Of a stretch of 64,000 nt of DNA, positions 50,601-58,184 are shown piece after piece. Position 1 is the stretch's first letter. Each line of letters opens with the position of its first letter. Origin of the DNA: Rhodobacter sp. (GTDB taxonomy: Bacteria; Pseudomonadota; Alphaproteobacteria; Rhodobacterales; Rhodobacteraceae). The notes beneath the pieces were generated by a model, which did not search any database, was not told the origin of the DNA, and worked only from the letters and a program-made list of their open reading frames with translations. A program made the translations under genes and the position numbers. The stretch covers positions 124,001 through 188,000 of the forward strand of contig JADJAB010000002.1 in the NCBI GenBank assembly GCA_016704435.1, read 5' to 3'.

Positions 50601-50987
50601 GCAACCGGCATAGACGCCGATGGCGCCCTTGAACGCCTCGGGCGGGTGGCCGGCGTTTTCCAGCGCCTCCCACGCCACTTCCAGGAAATGGCGGTGCTGC
50701 GGGTCAAGGATCGCGGCCTCTTTCGGGCCGAACCCGAAGAACTCCGCGTCGAAATCGGGCATGCCATCCAGCACGGCAGCGGCAGGCACGTAGTTCGTGC
50801 GGCGCAAGCGGGCGGGGCTTTCGCCGGCGGCCAGCAACTCCGCTTCGGACAGCACGCGGATCGATTCGACCCCGCGCGCCAGATTGTCCCAATAGGTGGC
50901 AATGTCCGGCGCCCCCGGCACATGCGCCGCCATTCCGACAATGGCAATGTCGGTCTCGGCCACGCCGGGGAAATCGTCCTTCGTCAT
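44622..50987 (-). CDS. Type I polyketide synthase KS-AT-KR-DH-ACP-TE
   Basis: A 2121-aa single-module PKS. KS: Cys185 (T-A-C-S-T-S), His321 (H-G-T-G-T), His361 (N-I-G-H-L). AT: G-H-S-M-G (Ser632) and A-A-H-S near 729, which does not give a clear extender call. KR: T-G-G-F-G-G-I-G (1155-1162) and Tyr1315/Asn1319. DH: His1400 (D-G-H-R-T-A-D-G-T-A-L-I-P-G) and Asp1568 (H-P-A-L-M-D), unusually after the KR. ACP: G-G-H-S (Ser1778). TE: G-F-S-G-G (Ser1928), Asp1955, His2085. All catalytic residues appear intact. ATG 50987 has AAGGACGG upstream, better than the GTG at 51026. Confidence 0.93.
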   Translation of the reverse strand: MTKDDFPGVAETDIAIVGMAAHVPGAPDIATYWDNLARGVESIRVLSEAELLAAGESPARLRRTNYVPAAAVLDGMPDFDAEFFGFGPKEAAILDPQHRHFLEVAWEALENAGHPPEAFKGAIGVYAGCGMGSYFYFNLCSNPDLVDQTGMFLLRHTGNDKDFLATRVSHVFDLKGPSINVQTACSTSLVALHYATQALLNGECDMALAGGVTIELPHARGYLHQEGEILSPDGHCHAFDHRAEGTVFGSGAGCVVLRRAKDAIRDGDHIWAIVKGSAVNNDGAAKAGYLAPSVDGQAACIAEAQMIAGVAADSVSYVECHGTGTWLGDPIEVAALTAAFRETTDAVGTCRIGSVKTNIGHLDTAAGVASLIKVALSLHHRQLPPSLGYEAPNPAIDFDTSPFKVNDRLTDWQAPVLRAGVNSLGVGGTNAHVVLEEAPVRVASEESDWPFQPLVISARSKSALDAQAAKLAAHLRAHPEQPLADVAWTLKEGRRAFDKRRVLVASGHDEAASLLEGADPRRVFNHDHLCDAPEVVFMFPGGGAQFAGMARDLYQTEPVFADWMDRGLAVLQPQLDYDIRALWLPAKGDEAAADQALKRPSVQLPLIMICEYALAKLYEGWGILPAVLVGHSMGENAAAALAGVMSFEDCIGLVLLRGRLFDTIAPGGMLSVPMDADGLRPLLTGDLDMASVNAPGLCVVSGPDAALVTLAAGLAAKGVETQRVAIDIAAHSRMLEPILARFGDYLRGIRLNPPILPIISNSTGQPLTSTQATDPEYWVQHLRNTINFRACMETLTATPGRIYIEMGPGRALSSLSQANGIGAGQVVPALRHPEQKMADDAWHIASIARLWACGVPVDWSPIWGEARRQRVPLPGYAFQKKPYFIAPGRAEAAEAEVLPARVEEMASWGWRLRWRPATAGFDIDDLGEAAPETWLVFTDASGLCTAAAARLKEAGHRVVAVRAGDSFARDGEGYVLAPERGREGYDLLVRDLAARGLAPSRILHGWLVTRGQDFRPGSSFLHRNLEQGFWSLFFLSQALAEEDLPRPIRLTVLTTGAAQVKGERLAEPEKAMILGPLRVVPKEVPGLVIASLDLTLPDARKLPETLVDRVLEEALSDAPTLAALRGERRYEQGVKPQPLPEERLDLPHGAHVLITGGFGGIGLTVAEDLIRRHGVKITLIARRALPDRAHWPRHLAAHDPADPIARRILALQRLESLGGQVLVSQADVANVVEMEAAVAEGQTRFGPVQAVIHAAGVVDDGPLMAKTPTEVEEVFAPKLHGTQVLDRLFPDGSLALMVLFASTSTVTGPAGQVDYVAANEYLNAFAKSRAGGKTRVIALNWGIWQGVGMAADSLADQMGRPEAPRLPISRPMLNEAGFDSTGNRIFTATYALDRWVLDGHRTADGTALIPGTGVLEIAAEAWTAQGEAAGFVLRDLTFFRALNVEAGERRPIRARLTRSDEGYVFDLHSEVTARGRKGWLQHAQARLLPLTDAQPQIDPAAIASRLPAPEVGDGLPSPQEAHLRFGPRWRVLASRSTAATEGLAQLHLPTAFAGEPDQGWLLHPALMDLATGWAMDLIEGYANDHLWVPVSYGTVRVYRPLPARIISHVRNAAANGATRPTAVFDITLATPGGEVCVDIEGFTIHRLDGALAFPAPDPRSLESDETARPMSAAEERLVHAFTQGIRPDEGAQAFGRALALAGPQVIVSSLDLPALIRQANAVEAARPEGQSFDRPDLDTDFVEPRNDIERRLVGFWQELLGVARVGVEDSFFDLGGHSLIAVRLFAMVKRAFRVDFPISILFEAPTVAACAKLIAAEVGEVQSLPHGAAATAAPHASQRRFTHLVPMHRGEGGAKTPFFLVAGMFGNVLNLRHLAQLLGGDRPFYGLQARGLYGDDAPHDDFVTAARDYITEMRAVQPHGPYLLGGFSGGGLIAWEIARQLQEAGEEVPLLMLLDTPVPLRPALSRRDKAMIKWAELRAKGPRYLVDWAKARWEWEKAKRRPDAAPVAEAAFHDSAIEAAFRAALPRYALAERKGATVLFRPPLDRRWQVSRGAWVSAAREYVRPDNDLIRFAPGLQVIEVPGDHDSMVLEPNVRVLAARMKAAIAVAEPPVPAPLAQAAE

Positions 50988-51136
50988 CACACCGTCCTTG
51001 CGGCCCGACAGGATATGGTTGGCCACGCCACCGCGCGCCAGCCCAAGGCCCCGTCCCGCCTGCGGAATTTACCGCAAAACCGGCAAGGGCGATACCCGAG
51101 GCGGCCGCCATTGCCGATCATGTCGCAGGCTTCGAC

Positions 51137-51155
51137 AATGCCACGTTAATGCCAC
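51137..51155 (-). promoter_or_regulatory. Direct repeat upstream of the PKS operon
   Basis: AATGCCAC occurs twice with an 11-base period (51137-51144 and 51148-51155), so both copies face the same side of the helix. It lies about 150 bases upstream of the PKS start in the 207-base region between the PKS and the downstream end of the next operon. Possible activator site for the biosynthetic operon. Confidence 0.35.
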
Positions 51156-51194
51156 ATTTCCGCCATGATTGGCCGGGGAATAAGGCACGAACCG

Positions 51195-52166
51195 CTACCA
51201 GAAGCCCGCGCCGGCCCCCCTGTGCATGCGGATTTGCGCGCGGACATAAACAATCGCATCGAAGCCGAAACCCATCAACGCAACCGGAAGGCGAGAAAGC
51301 CGTGCCCGACCCAACCGTTTGACAAGGAAATGATATGGCACATAGCCGAAGGGCGCGCGGGGCAGGCGCGCGGCCAGAACTCGGCCCAGCGCCGTACCGT
51401 CACATGACAGCCGGCCCAGTTCTGCAAGGCGCTCTTCTTCGGGCAAGGCGCCGAGTTGGGCGAAAAGCGCCGCGTTGATGGCGCTGCCGATCACGATTCG
51501 CTCCTGATGGCGGATCAGGCCCTGGAGGCTGACCTCCGAGGCATAGAGGTGGCGCAGGCCGTCCAGCCCGTCGATGCGGCTGAAATCCTCGGGGCCGCGC
51601 AAACCGTCGGTCAGGACCATGGCGCGCAGGAAGCCATCTTCGACCGGCAGGCCGATGGGCAGTCGAAACGCACGGGCGCGCCGGCCGGGCATCGCGTAAA
51701 GCTGGCCGCAGATCGCCGTCTTCCAGTCGTCCAGCCCGCCCGAGGCTTTCAGGGCAAGCTGCTCGGCCCAAGTCCGCGCACCGCGCACGGCCGTATCCTT
51801 TACCGGCTGGCTCGACAGCACCCAAAGAGCCGGGCGGGCCGCCAGGGCCGTGATCAGCCGGGCCAGCGCGTCGGGTTCGGGCAGGCAGATATCGGCATCG
51901 CAGAACACCAGCAGATCGGCCTCCGGGCGGCTGAGGTCATGGACAAAGCGGTTCCAGGTGCGGCTCTTGCCACCTTGCGGAAGATCGGCCACCTCGGCCC
52001 CCGCAGCCCGCGCCCGTGCAACCGTGTCATCCCGGCAGCCGTTCGCCAGCACCAGAAGCCGCAGGTCCACCCCCGGTGGCGGGACCTGTGCCCGCAGGCC
52101 CGCGACCATTGCCGCGATGCCGGCCGCCTCGTCATGGGCAAAGACCCCAAGGTCCACCCGCAGCAT
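51195..52166 (-). CDS. GT2 family glycosyltransferase
   Basis: A 323-aa glycosyltransferase. N-terminal GT-A nucleotide fold with L-G-V-F-A-H-D-E-A-A-G-I, L-V-L-A-N-G-C-R-D-D-T and the D-x-D metal site V-F-C-D-A-D-I-C-L (about 107-115). The C-terminal part is amphipathic and could lie at the membrane. ATG overlaps the polymerase stop (TGATG). It probably adds a sugar in exopolysaccharide synthesis. Confidence 0.88.
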   Translation of the reverse strand: MLRVDLGVFAHDEAAGIAAMVAGLRAQVPPPGVDLRLLVLANGCRDDTVARARAAGAEVADLPQGGKSRTWNRFVHDLSRPEADLLVFCDADICLPEPDALARLITALAARPALWVLSSQPVKDTAVRGARTWAEQLALKASGGLDDWKTAICGQLYAMPGRRARAFRLPIGLPVEDGFLRAMVLTDGLRGPEDFSRIDGLDGLRHLYASEVSLQGLIRHQERIVIGSAINAALFAQLGALPEEERLAELGRLSCDGTALGRVLAARLPRAPFGYVPYHFLVKRLGRARLSRLPVALMGFGFDAIVYVRAQIRMHRGAGAGFW

Positions 52167-53569
52167 CAGATCACCGTCCGCATCGGCGCCACCCCGGCCG
52201 CCACGGTTGCGGCCTTGCGGGCCGCGCGCAGCGCTTCGGCATGACCCAGAAGGGCGCCGGCGATCAGCCAGCTGACCGGCACCAGCGTGCCGTTCGGCAG
52301 AAGGTCCAGCATGTTGAAGGCAAAGATCAGTGCCAGCGCCGCGACAGGGGCAGAGAAGGCCTGTGACGGCTGCGCCACCGCCTCGCGCCCCAAAAGCCAC
52401 AGCGGAAGGCACAGAAGCCCGAACTCCGCCAGATACCCCAGCCAGCCATAGGTGCCGATCTGGATCACCCAGGCACCATCCGCGATGTTCAGCATCTCTC
52501 CTGTCACCGGATCATGCACGAAGTTGCGGGCATAGCCGCCCCAGCCGAACCACGGACGCTCCTCGGCGCGGGTGAGAAGCAGCTCTTCGTTCTCGATGCG
52601 GAATTGCAGCGACCAGGCGCGGTCAGGTGACAGGTCGCGGGCGAAATCGACGATGGCGTCCAGCGGCACGACATGGGCGCCGCGCAGGATGGGATAGACC
52701 ATGACCACTACGGCAATGGCCGCAGCCGCCAATACCTGCGCGCGACGCGGCGCCAAAAGGATCAGCGGCAGCATTGCCAGAGCATAGATGGTGACGCCGG
52801 CCGATTTGCAGATGATCAGCATGAAGGCAAGGTAGAGGAACACCACCAGCTGCCTTGGCCGGACCTCGGCCGGCCCTTCGCGCAGGAAAGCGGCGGCGGC
52901 GGCCAGGCACATCAGCGTGAACATGGCGACCCACAGCCCGTGCGGCAGAAACACAACCGGGCGAAAGCCGCCAAAGCGGATGGTCTGGAAAAAGTCATGC
53001 TGGAAAAAGCCGTAGACCCAGACGTTCATCTGCGGGCTGAGGCGGCTTTCGACCAGCATCGGCAGCGAATAGGCCAGCCCCCCTGCAACCAGCGCCACCA
53101 GAAGCGCCCGCGCCGCCTGGGGCGAGGCCAGATAGCGACGGCCCAGGAACAGCGGCAGGGCATAGAGGATATGGTTCGCCACCGCCGCCACGCTGTCGTA
53201 AAGGCGCATGCCGGGGATGTCGTCGTCCAGCAGGATCGGGATCGGATCGGCATTCGCCAGAACGGTGACGAAGGGCGACAGGATGAAAAGGGCGATCAGC
53301 GCCGTGCCCAGCCGGCCGGCAGGAAGGATCGGGATACGATCGCGCAGCAGGAAGACCGCGCAGAACAGCGCCATCAGCGCCGGGATCGAATCCTTGTCGA
53401 AAGCCGGCACCACCGGAAAGTCGAACCGGGTCGCCGGTGGCAGGATCAGATAGCCGGCCAGAACGGTCCAGATCAGCGCCCGCGCCGGGTCCAGCCGACG
53501 ATAGAGCTGCCAGGCCACGAAGGGCCAGATCAGCAGCATTGCATAGGCAAGAAGGTTCGGTTGCGGCAC
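52166..53569 (-). CDS. O-antigen ligase/polymerase-like membrane protein
   Basis: A polytopic protein of about 467 aa with roughly 11 TM segments and a large periplasmic loop near residues 310-370 (F-R-I-E-N-E-E-L-L...R-P-W-F-G-W-G-G-Y), a layout typical of O-antigen ligases (WaaL) or Wzy-like EPS polymerases. The N-terminus is uncertain: GTG at 53569 gives a short leader before the first TM helix. No strong ribosome-binding site is visible. It is coupled to the downstream glycosyltransferase. Confidence 0.8.
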   Translation of the reverse strand: MPQPNLLAYAMLLIWPFVAWQLYRRLDPARALIWTVLAGYLILPPATRFDFPVVPAFDKDSIPALMALFCAVFLLRDRIPILPAGRLGTALIALFILSPFVTVLANADPIPILLDDDIPGMRLYDSVAAVANHILYALPLFLGRRYLASPQAARALLVALVAGGLAYSLPMLVESRLSPQMNVWVYGFFQHDFFQTIRFGGFRPVVFLPHGLWVAMFTLMCLAAAAAFLREGPAEVRPRQLVVFLYLAFMLIICKSAGVTIYALAMLPLILLAPRRAQVLAAAAIAVVVMVYPILRGAHVVPLDAIVDFARDLSPDRAWSLQFRIENEELLLTRAEERPWFGWGGYARNFVHDPVTGEMLNIADGAWVIQIGTYGWLGYLAEFGLLCLPLWLLGREAVAQPSQAFSAPVAALALIFAFNMLDLLPNGTLVPVSWLIAGALLGHAEALRAARKAATVAAGVAPMRTVI

Positions 53570-53645
53570 GGGGCAAGGGACCGGAAAGGGCGGGTTGGCC
53601 CTGTGATAGCACGGATCGGCGGGCCGGGCCACGCGGGCCGCGGCG

Positions 53646-53677
53646 CGTGCGGTCTTGGAAACGTGCGGTCTTGGAAA
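53646..53677. repeat. Perfect 16-bp tandem repeat in a divergent promoter region
   Basis: CGTGCGGTCTTGGAAA occurs twice without a spacer. It lies between the polymerase gene and the WecG-type gene, 85 bases before the latter, in the only non-coding stretch from which both EPS transcripts could start. This spacing suggests paired binding sites or a recent slippage duplication. Confidence 0.6.
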
Positions 53678-53761
53678 CACTGTGTTGCCGGGCTCTTGCA
53701 GCAGCATCGCTGTCGCAGCGGCGTCCGAGACCTGCTATATGCGGCGGCAGGGAGTGGCCCG

Positions 53762-54517
53762 TTGCAGTTCCGTTTCGCCGAGACCTTGATCCGTGTGACC
53801 CATCCCGACGCCAGGGCGGTTCTGGCGGCGGTATCGGCCCGACTGGCCAGCGGACAGGGCTTTGCCCTGGCGACGATCAATCTGGACCATCTGGTGAAGT
53901 TGTCGCGCGACGCGGCGTTCCGCGCGGCCTATGCCGCGCAGGATCTGGTGGTGGCCGACGGCAATCCGATCGTCTGGCTGTCGTGGCTGGCGCGGCGGCC
54001 GGTGCGGCTGGTGCCGGGCTCTGATCTGGTGCTGCCGCTGGTGCGGGCGGCGGCCGAGGCGGGGCGGCCGGTGTCGTTTCTGGGCAGCACTGACGAGAGC
54101 CTGCGCGCTGCGGCCGCGAGGCTTGAGAGACTGGTCCCCGGCCTGCGGCGGGGGCTGCTGATCGCGCCGCCGATGGGCTTCGATCCCGGTGGCGTGGCGG
54201 CGGGCGAGATGCTGGCACGGCTGCAGGCGCTGGGGCCGGGGTTGTGCCTGGTCGCGCTGGGCGCGCCGAAGCAGGAACAGCTGGCGGCGCTCGGGCGGCA
54301 GCTTGCGCCCGCCGTGGGCTTCGCCTCGGTTGGCGCGGGGGTGGATTTCATCGCCGGACACCAGCGCCGCGCGCCAGCCTGGGTGCGCGCCATCGCGATG
54401 GAATGGCTGTGGCGGGCGCTGTCGGCCCCGCGCCGACTGCTGCCGCGCTATGCCGCCTGTGCGGCGATCCTGCCGGGCGAGGCGAAAAAGGCACTGTTGT
54501 TGCGCTACGGCGGGTAG
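53762..54517 (+). CDS. WecG/TagA/CpsF family glycosyltransferase
   Basis: A 251-aa GT26 enzyme. Signatures: F-A-L-A-T-I-N-L-D-H-L-V-K-L, V-A-D-G-N-P-I-V-W, V-P-G-S-D-L, F-L-G-S-T, and G-A-P-K-Q-E-Q followed by V-G-A-G-V-D-F-I-A-G. It transfers a sugar (N-acetylmannosaminuronate or similar in known members) to a lipid-linked acceptor at the inner membrane. The start appears to be TTG at 53762 with GGGAG upstream; no in-frame ATG fits. Confidence 0.88.
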   Translation: MQFRFAETLIRVTHPDARAVLAAVSARLASGQGFALATINLDHLVKLSRDAAFRAAYAAQDLVVADGNPIVWLSWLARRPVRLVPGSDLVLPLVRAAAEAGRPVSFLGSTDESLRAAAARLERLVPGLRRGLLIAPPMGFDPGGVAAGEMLARLQALGPGLCLVALGAPKQEQLAALGRQLAPAVGFASVGAGVDFIAGHQRRAPAWVRAIAMEWLWRALSAPRRLLPRYAACAAILPGEAKKALLLRYGG

Positions 54518-54520
54518 GGG

Positions 54521-55519
54521 CTACTTGTATTCGATCAGCCCGCGCCGCCGCCGGGTCAGCCGCCCCCAGCCGTAGCCGATCACGCCCAGCGCCTCGGGCA
54601 GCTTCCCCAGCACGGTGAAGACCGCCGCTTCCCGCCCTGCCCGCCCGTCGCCGCGCCAGCGCCAGGCCAGCCGCGCCACCTGCAGTGGCCAAAGGCCCAG
54701 AAGCAGCCAGCCTGCCGGGTGGATCAGCGCGGCACATGCCGCCGTCGCCGGCACGCCGATGGCCCAGAACAGCGCGCGCCAGACTTCGCGCAGCCAATGC
54801 CGTTCCGGCCCCGTGCCATGCAGGGCAGCCCCTTCGGCAAAGGCATGGCCCGCCCGCAGGCTGCGCCGCCACCACTGGTCAAGGCGGGTCATGCCTGCAT
54901 CGTGCAGCGTCATCTCGGCGTCGATTCGCCAGACCTCGCCGCCGGCCCGGATCAGCCGCAGGCACAGCTCCGGCTCTTCGCCCGCAATCAGGTCGTCGCG
55001 GAAGCCGCCCACCGCCCGCAGCGCCGCCAGCGGCATCAGCGCATCGCCGCCACAGGCACGCGCCCGGCCCACCGGCGTATCCCATTCCCGGTCGATCAGC
55101 CGGTTCCAGACCGAGGCCTCGGGGAAACGCTCGCGCCGTCGGCCACAGATCACCGCCGCCGCCGGATGCGCCGCCATAGCTGCACGCGCAGCCGCGATCC
55201 AGCCGGAACGCAATTCGCAATCGCCATCGAGGAACTGCACGAAGCCATTGCCCTGCAGCCGCGCCAGCCCGGCGTTGCGCGCCCGTGCCGCCGTGAACGG
55301 GCAGTCGGTGTCCAGCGCCACCACCTCGGCCCCAGCGGCCGCCGCTGCCGCCGCCGACCCGTCAGTCGAGCCGCTGTCGACATAGATCACGCGGCGCACC
55401 TGCCCGGTCAGGGACGCCAGGCAGGCAACCAGCCGCGCGCCCTCGTTGCGCCCGATGACAACCGCATCCACGGCGGCATCGGAATCGGGAACGCTCGGGC
55501 GGGTATCGGCATCGGTCAT
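54521..55519 (-). CDS. GT2 family glycosyltransferase with C-terminal membrane region
   Basis: A 332-aa protein. The GT-A domain has V-V-I-G-R-N-E-G-A-R-L, V-D-S-G-S-T-D-G-S and the metal motif Q-F-L-D-G-D-C-E-L (about 95-103), then E-E-P-E-L-C-L-R. A hydrophobic C-terminal part (A-L-I-H-P-A-G-W-L-L-L-G-L-W-P-L) suggests membrane association. It is convergent with the WecG-type gene, 3 bases apart. Probable role in exopolysaccharide repeat assembly. Confidence 0.87.
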   Translation of the reverse strand: MTDADTRPSVPDSDAAVDAVVIGRNEGARLVACLASLTGQVRRVIYVDSGSTDGSAAAAAAAGAEVVALDTDCPFTAARARNAGLARLQGNGFVQFLDGDCELRSGWIAAARAAMAAHPAAAVICGRRRERFPEASVWNRLIDREWDTPVGRARACGGDALMPLAALRAVGGFRDDLIAGEEPELCLRLIRAGGEVWRIDAEMTLHDAGMTRLDQWWRRSLRAGHAFAEGAALHGTGPERHWLREVWRALFWAIGVPATAACAALIHPAGWLLLGLWPLQVARLAWRWRGDGRAGREAAVFTVLGKLPEALGVIGYGWGRLTRRRRGLIEYK

Positions 55520-55893
55520 GGCACCGACCATAGGCAAGGCCCGCGCCGATTTCCACTGTCGCACAGCGCCGCCCGCTGCCGAGCAAGCCCCCGTGCAAGC
55601 CCCCGTGCAAGCCCCGGTGCGGGCTTCCTTTTTGCGGGTCGATCTGCTAATCCAAGGCGATCTGGGCGGGGGCCCGGACTGATCGCGGACAGGGTCGGCC
55701 CGAAGCAATTTCGGGTGCGGGACACTGGCCGGTGCAAGGGACGTCCGGCTTCATGCCGCTGCAAGGCGGGTATTGGTAAACCGAAGGCGCCCCACTTGGA
55801 CGCCGGCTGCAGCAAAGGCCCTCCGGCGCGATGGTCAGACACTATATATGGGGTCCGCACCGCGGCGCGGGGGCTGATGAAGGGCATATCCTG
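55520..55893. other. Intergenic region between GT2 and the BY-kinase-like gene
   Basis: A 374-base divergent region. It holds three tandem copies of a 12-mer, GCAAGCCCCCGT (55583-55618, the last with one change), and a TATATA at 55844-55849 that could be a -10 element for the kinase gene, though no convincing -35 is visible. Both flanking genes start here. No coding frame looks real. Confidence 0.5.
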
Positions 55894-56781
55894 ATGTCCA
55901 GCAAGGACGCTGACAACCGCCGCAAGCCGGGACAAGGCGCCCGTCCGGCGCATGTCTCGGTGTTCCGGCCCGGCCAGCCCGTCCCCGAAGACAGCGTCAC
56001 GCTGGACCAGCGCACCGGGCGCGAGATCTTTCTGGCGCCGCTCGCCCCGCAGCCGTTCAACACCACCCGCGTCTGGGAATCGATTCAGGAAATCACCCCC
56101 AAACCCGATGCCCTGGCGCGAAACGGTCTGTTCGCAGATTCCGCACAAAGCCCGGTGACCTGCAACTTCGACATGTTGCGCACCCGCGTGTTGCAAGCGC
56201 TGGCCAGCCGCAACTGGACGCGGATCGCCGTCACTTCGCCCACGCATGGCTGCGGCAAGTCCTTCGTGGCGGCTAATCTGGCGCTGTCGCTGGCGCGGCT
56301 GCCGTCGTGCCGCACCGTGCTGATGGACCTGGAGCTGCGCGAGCCGCAGCTGGCGCAGCTGTTCGGGCTGAAAGACGCCGCCCCGCTGATCGAATTCCTG
56401 ATGGGCGAGCAGCCGCTGGAAGGCCATTTCCGCCGCATCGGCCGCAACCTGGCGCTGGCGCTGAACGGCGAGGCGGTGCCGCATGCCGCCGAACTGCTGC
56501 AGGACCCGGAATTCGCCAATGCCATGGGCGCGCTGCGCGACCTTCTGCAACCCGATGTGGTGATCCTGGACCTGCCGCCGGCACTGGGCTCGGACGATGT
56601 GATCGCGCTGGCCGATCAGGTGGATGCGTTGATCCTGGTGACCGATGGCACCTTGACCTCGCCCGAGGACATTCGCGCCTGCGAGCGGCTGTTCGACGGC
56701 CGCATCCCGATCCTCGGCACGGTGCTGAACCGCGCGCAGGACCGCGCGCAGGACCGCTATGCCTACGGGCAAAGGGGCTGA
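55894..56781 (+). CDS. CpsD/CapB-type ATPase (BY-kinase-like) for polysaccharide export
   Basis: A 295-aa P-loop protein. Walker A S-P-T-H-G-C-G-K-S-F (about 118-127), Walker A' V-L-M-D-L-E-L-R-E-P (about 148-157), Walker B V-V-I-L-D-L-P-P-A (about 228-236). This is the cytoplasmic partner of a Wzz-type membrane protein. The usual C-terminal tyrosine cluster is reduced to Y-A-Y, so autophosphorylation may be limited. The chain-length gene begins 3 bases later. Confidence 0.85.
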   Translation: MSSKDADNRRKPGQGARPAHVSVFRPGQPVPEDSVTLDQRTGREIFLAPLAPQPFNTTRVWESIQEITPKPDALARNGLFADSAQSPVTCNFDMLRTRVLQALASRNWTRIAVTSPTHGCGKSFVAANLALSLARLPSCRTVLMDLELREPQLAQLFGLKDAAPLIEFLMGEQPLEGHFRRIGRNLALALNGEAVPHAAELLQDPEFANAMGALRDLLQPDVVILDLPPALGSDDVIALADQVDALILVTDGTLTSPEDIRACERLFDGRIPILGTVLNRAQDRAQDRYAYGQRG

Positions 56782-56784
56782 GCC

Positions 56785-58115
56785 ATGGGGCAGATCCAGT
56801 CGCTCGAAGACCTGCTGAACTTCCTGACCCGCCGCCGCTGGCTGATCATGGCGGTGGCCGCACTGGGTATCGTGCTGGCGGCGATCTACGCCAAGTCGCG
56901 CCCTGACAGCTATGAGGCCGCCGCCGTGATCGAGGTGCAGAGCGCCCAGGTCGGCGACGCAGGCACGTCAGGCTCGGCGCAGCTTCTGCAATCCATCGAG
57001 CAGCGGCTGACGTCGCGCGAAAACCTCGCGGCGGTGATCGACAGGCACGGGCTTTTGGCGACCTGCCTGCCCTTTCCATGGACGAACGCATCGCCCTCTT
57101 GCGCCGAAATGTCACCTTCCAGGCCATCGCGGCGGCCGGCAACGCGCCCTATGCGCCGGCGACGCAGATCTCGGCCATCATCATCTCGGCCCGCGACGGC
57201 GATGCTGCCCTGGCTGCGCGGATCGCCAATGATTTCGCACAAGGCGTGCTGGACATGTCGTCCTCGGGCAAGTTGGAGCAGGCGCGCGACAGCCTGGCCT
57301 TCTACCGCGAGGAGGAGGCCCGCCTGTCAACCGAGATCGCCGCGATCGAGGTCGAGGTGGCAGCCTACAAGAACACCCACGGCGCGGCCCTTCCGGCCGT
57401 GGCCGAGGCCCGGCGCGAAGCGCTGGTCGGCCTCGAAACCGAGATGCGGGCGCTGGATCAGGAGATGGTCGCCCTTCTGGAAGAGCAGCGCCAACTGTCC
57501 GCAAGGGGCAATCTTCGCGCGACCGAGCAGCGGCGGCTGCAAGAGATCGACGCCCGGATCGCCGTGCTGACGGAACAGAAGGGCGCCCTGACCGCGCGCC
57601 GCGACGAGCTGACGGCCGCAACTGCCCGCCTGCCCGAGGTGGAGCGAGCCCTGGCCGGCTATCAACGGCAGTTGGACCAGTTGCAGGGCGGTCTTGACGT
57701 GGTCACCACCCGGCTGGCCGAGGCAGAGACCGAAGCGAAGCTGGCCGAACGTCAGCAGGGCGAACGCTTTGCCCTGCTGGATCGCGCGATGACGCCGGAA
57801 AACCCCGTTGGCTCGGGTGGCAAGAAGCTGTTCGTGGCCGGTGCGCTGGCCAGCCTGCTGGCTGCGCTGGGGCTGGCGCTGGGGCTGGACCTGTTGAAGC
57901 CGGTGGTCCGCACCTCGGCGCAGATGGAGCGGCAGCTTGGCCTGCGCCCGATCGTCGCCATCCCCGAGATCAATCTGCCGGGCCGCCCGCAACGTCGCGC
58001 CGGGGGCGGCCCGGTCGGGGGCAACATGCAGCGCAAGGTTCTGGCCCTGCCGCGCGTGGTGCTGGTCTGTTCGGCGCTGACGGCGGTCCTGTTCGTGGCG
58101 GCGGCCTTCAGCTGA
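56785..58115 (+). CDS. Wzz-type polysaccharide chain-length / co-polymerase protein, frameshifted
   Basis: An inner-membrane protein of about 443 aa: N-terminal TM helix (W-L-I-M-A-V-A-A-L-G-I-V-L-A-A), a long periplasmic coiled-coil (about 150-330, E-E-E-A-R-L-S-T-E-I...), and a C-terminal TM helix (F-V-A-G-A-L-A-S-L-L-A-A-L-G-L). A further hydrophobic segment ends the protein. One base is missing at 57060/57061: the first frame reads H-G-L-L-A-T, and the second continues D-L-P-A-L-S-M-D-E-R-I-A-L. It likely sets chain length with the ATPase upstream. Confidence 0.82.
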
Positions 58116-58184
58116 CAGGGTGCCAAGAACCAACTTCCGCCGCGGTGGCGCGACAGGCGTCTCAGTGCCGATCCGGCGATTGGC

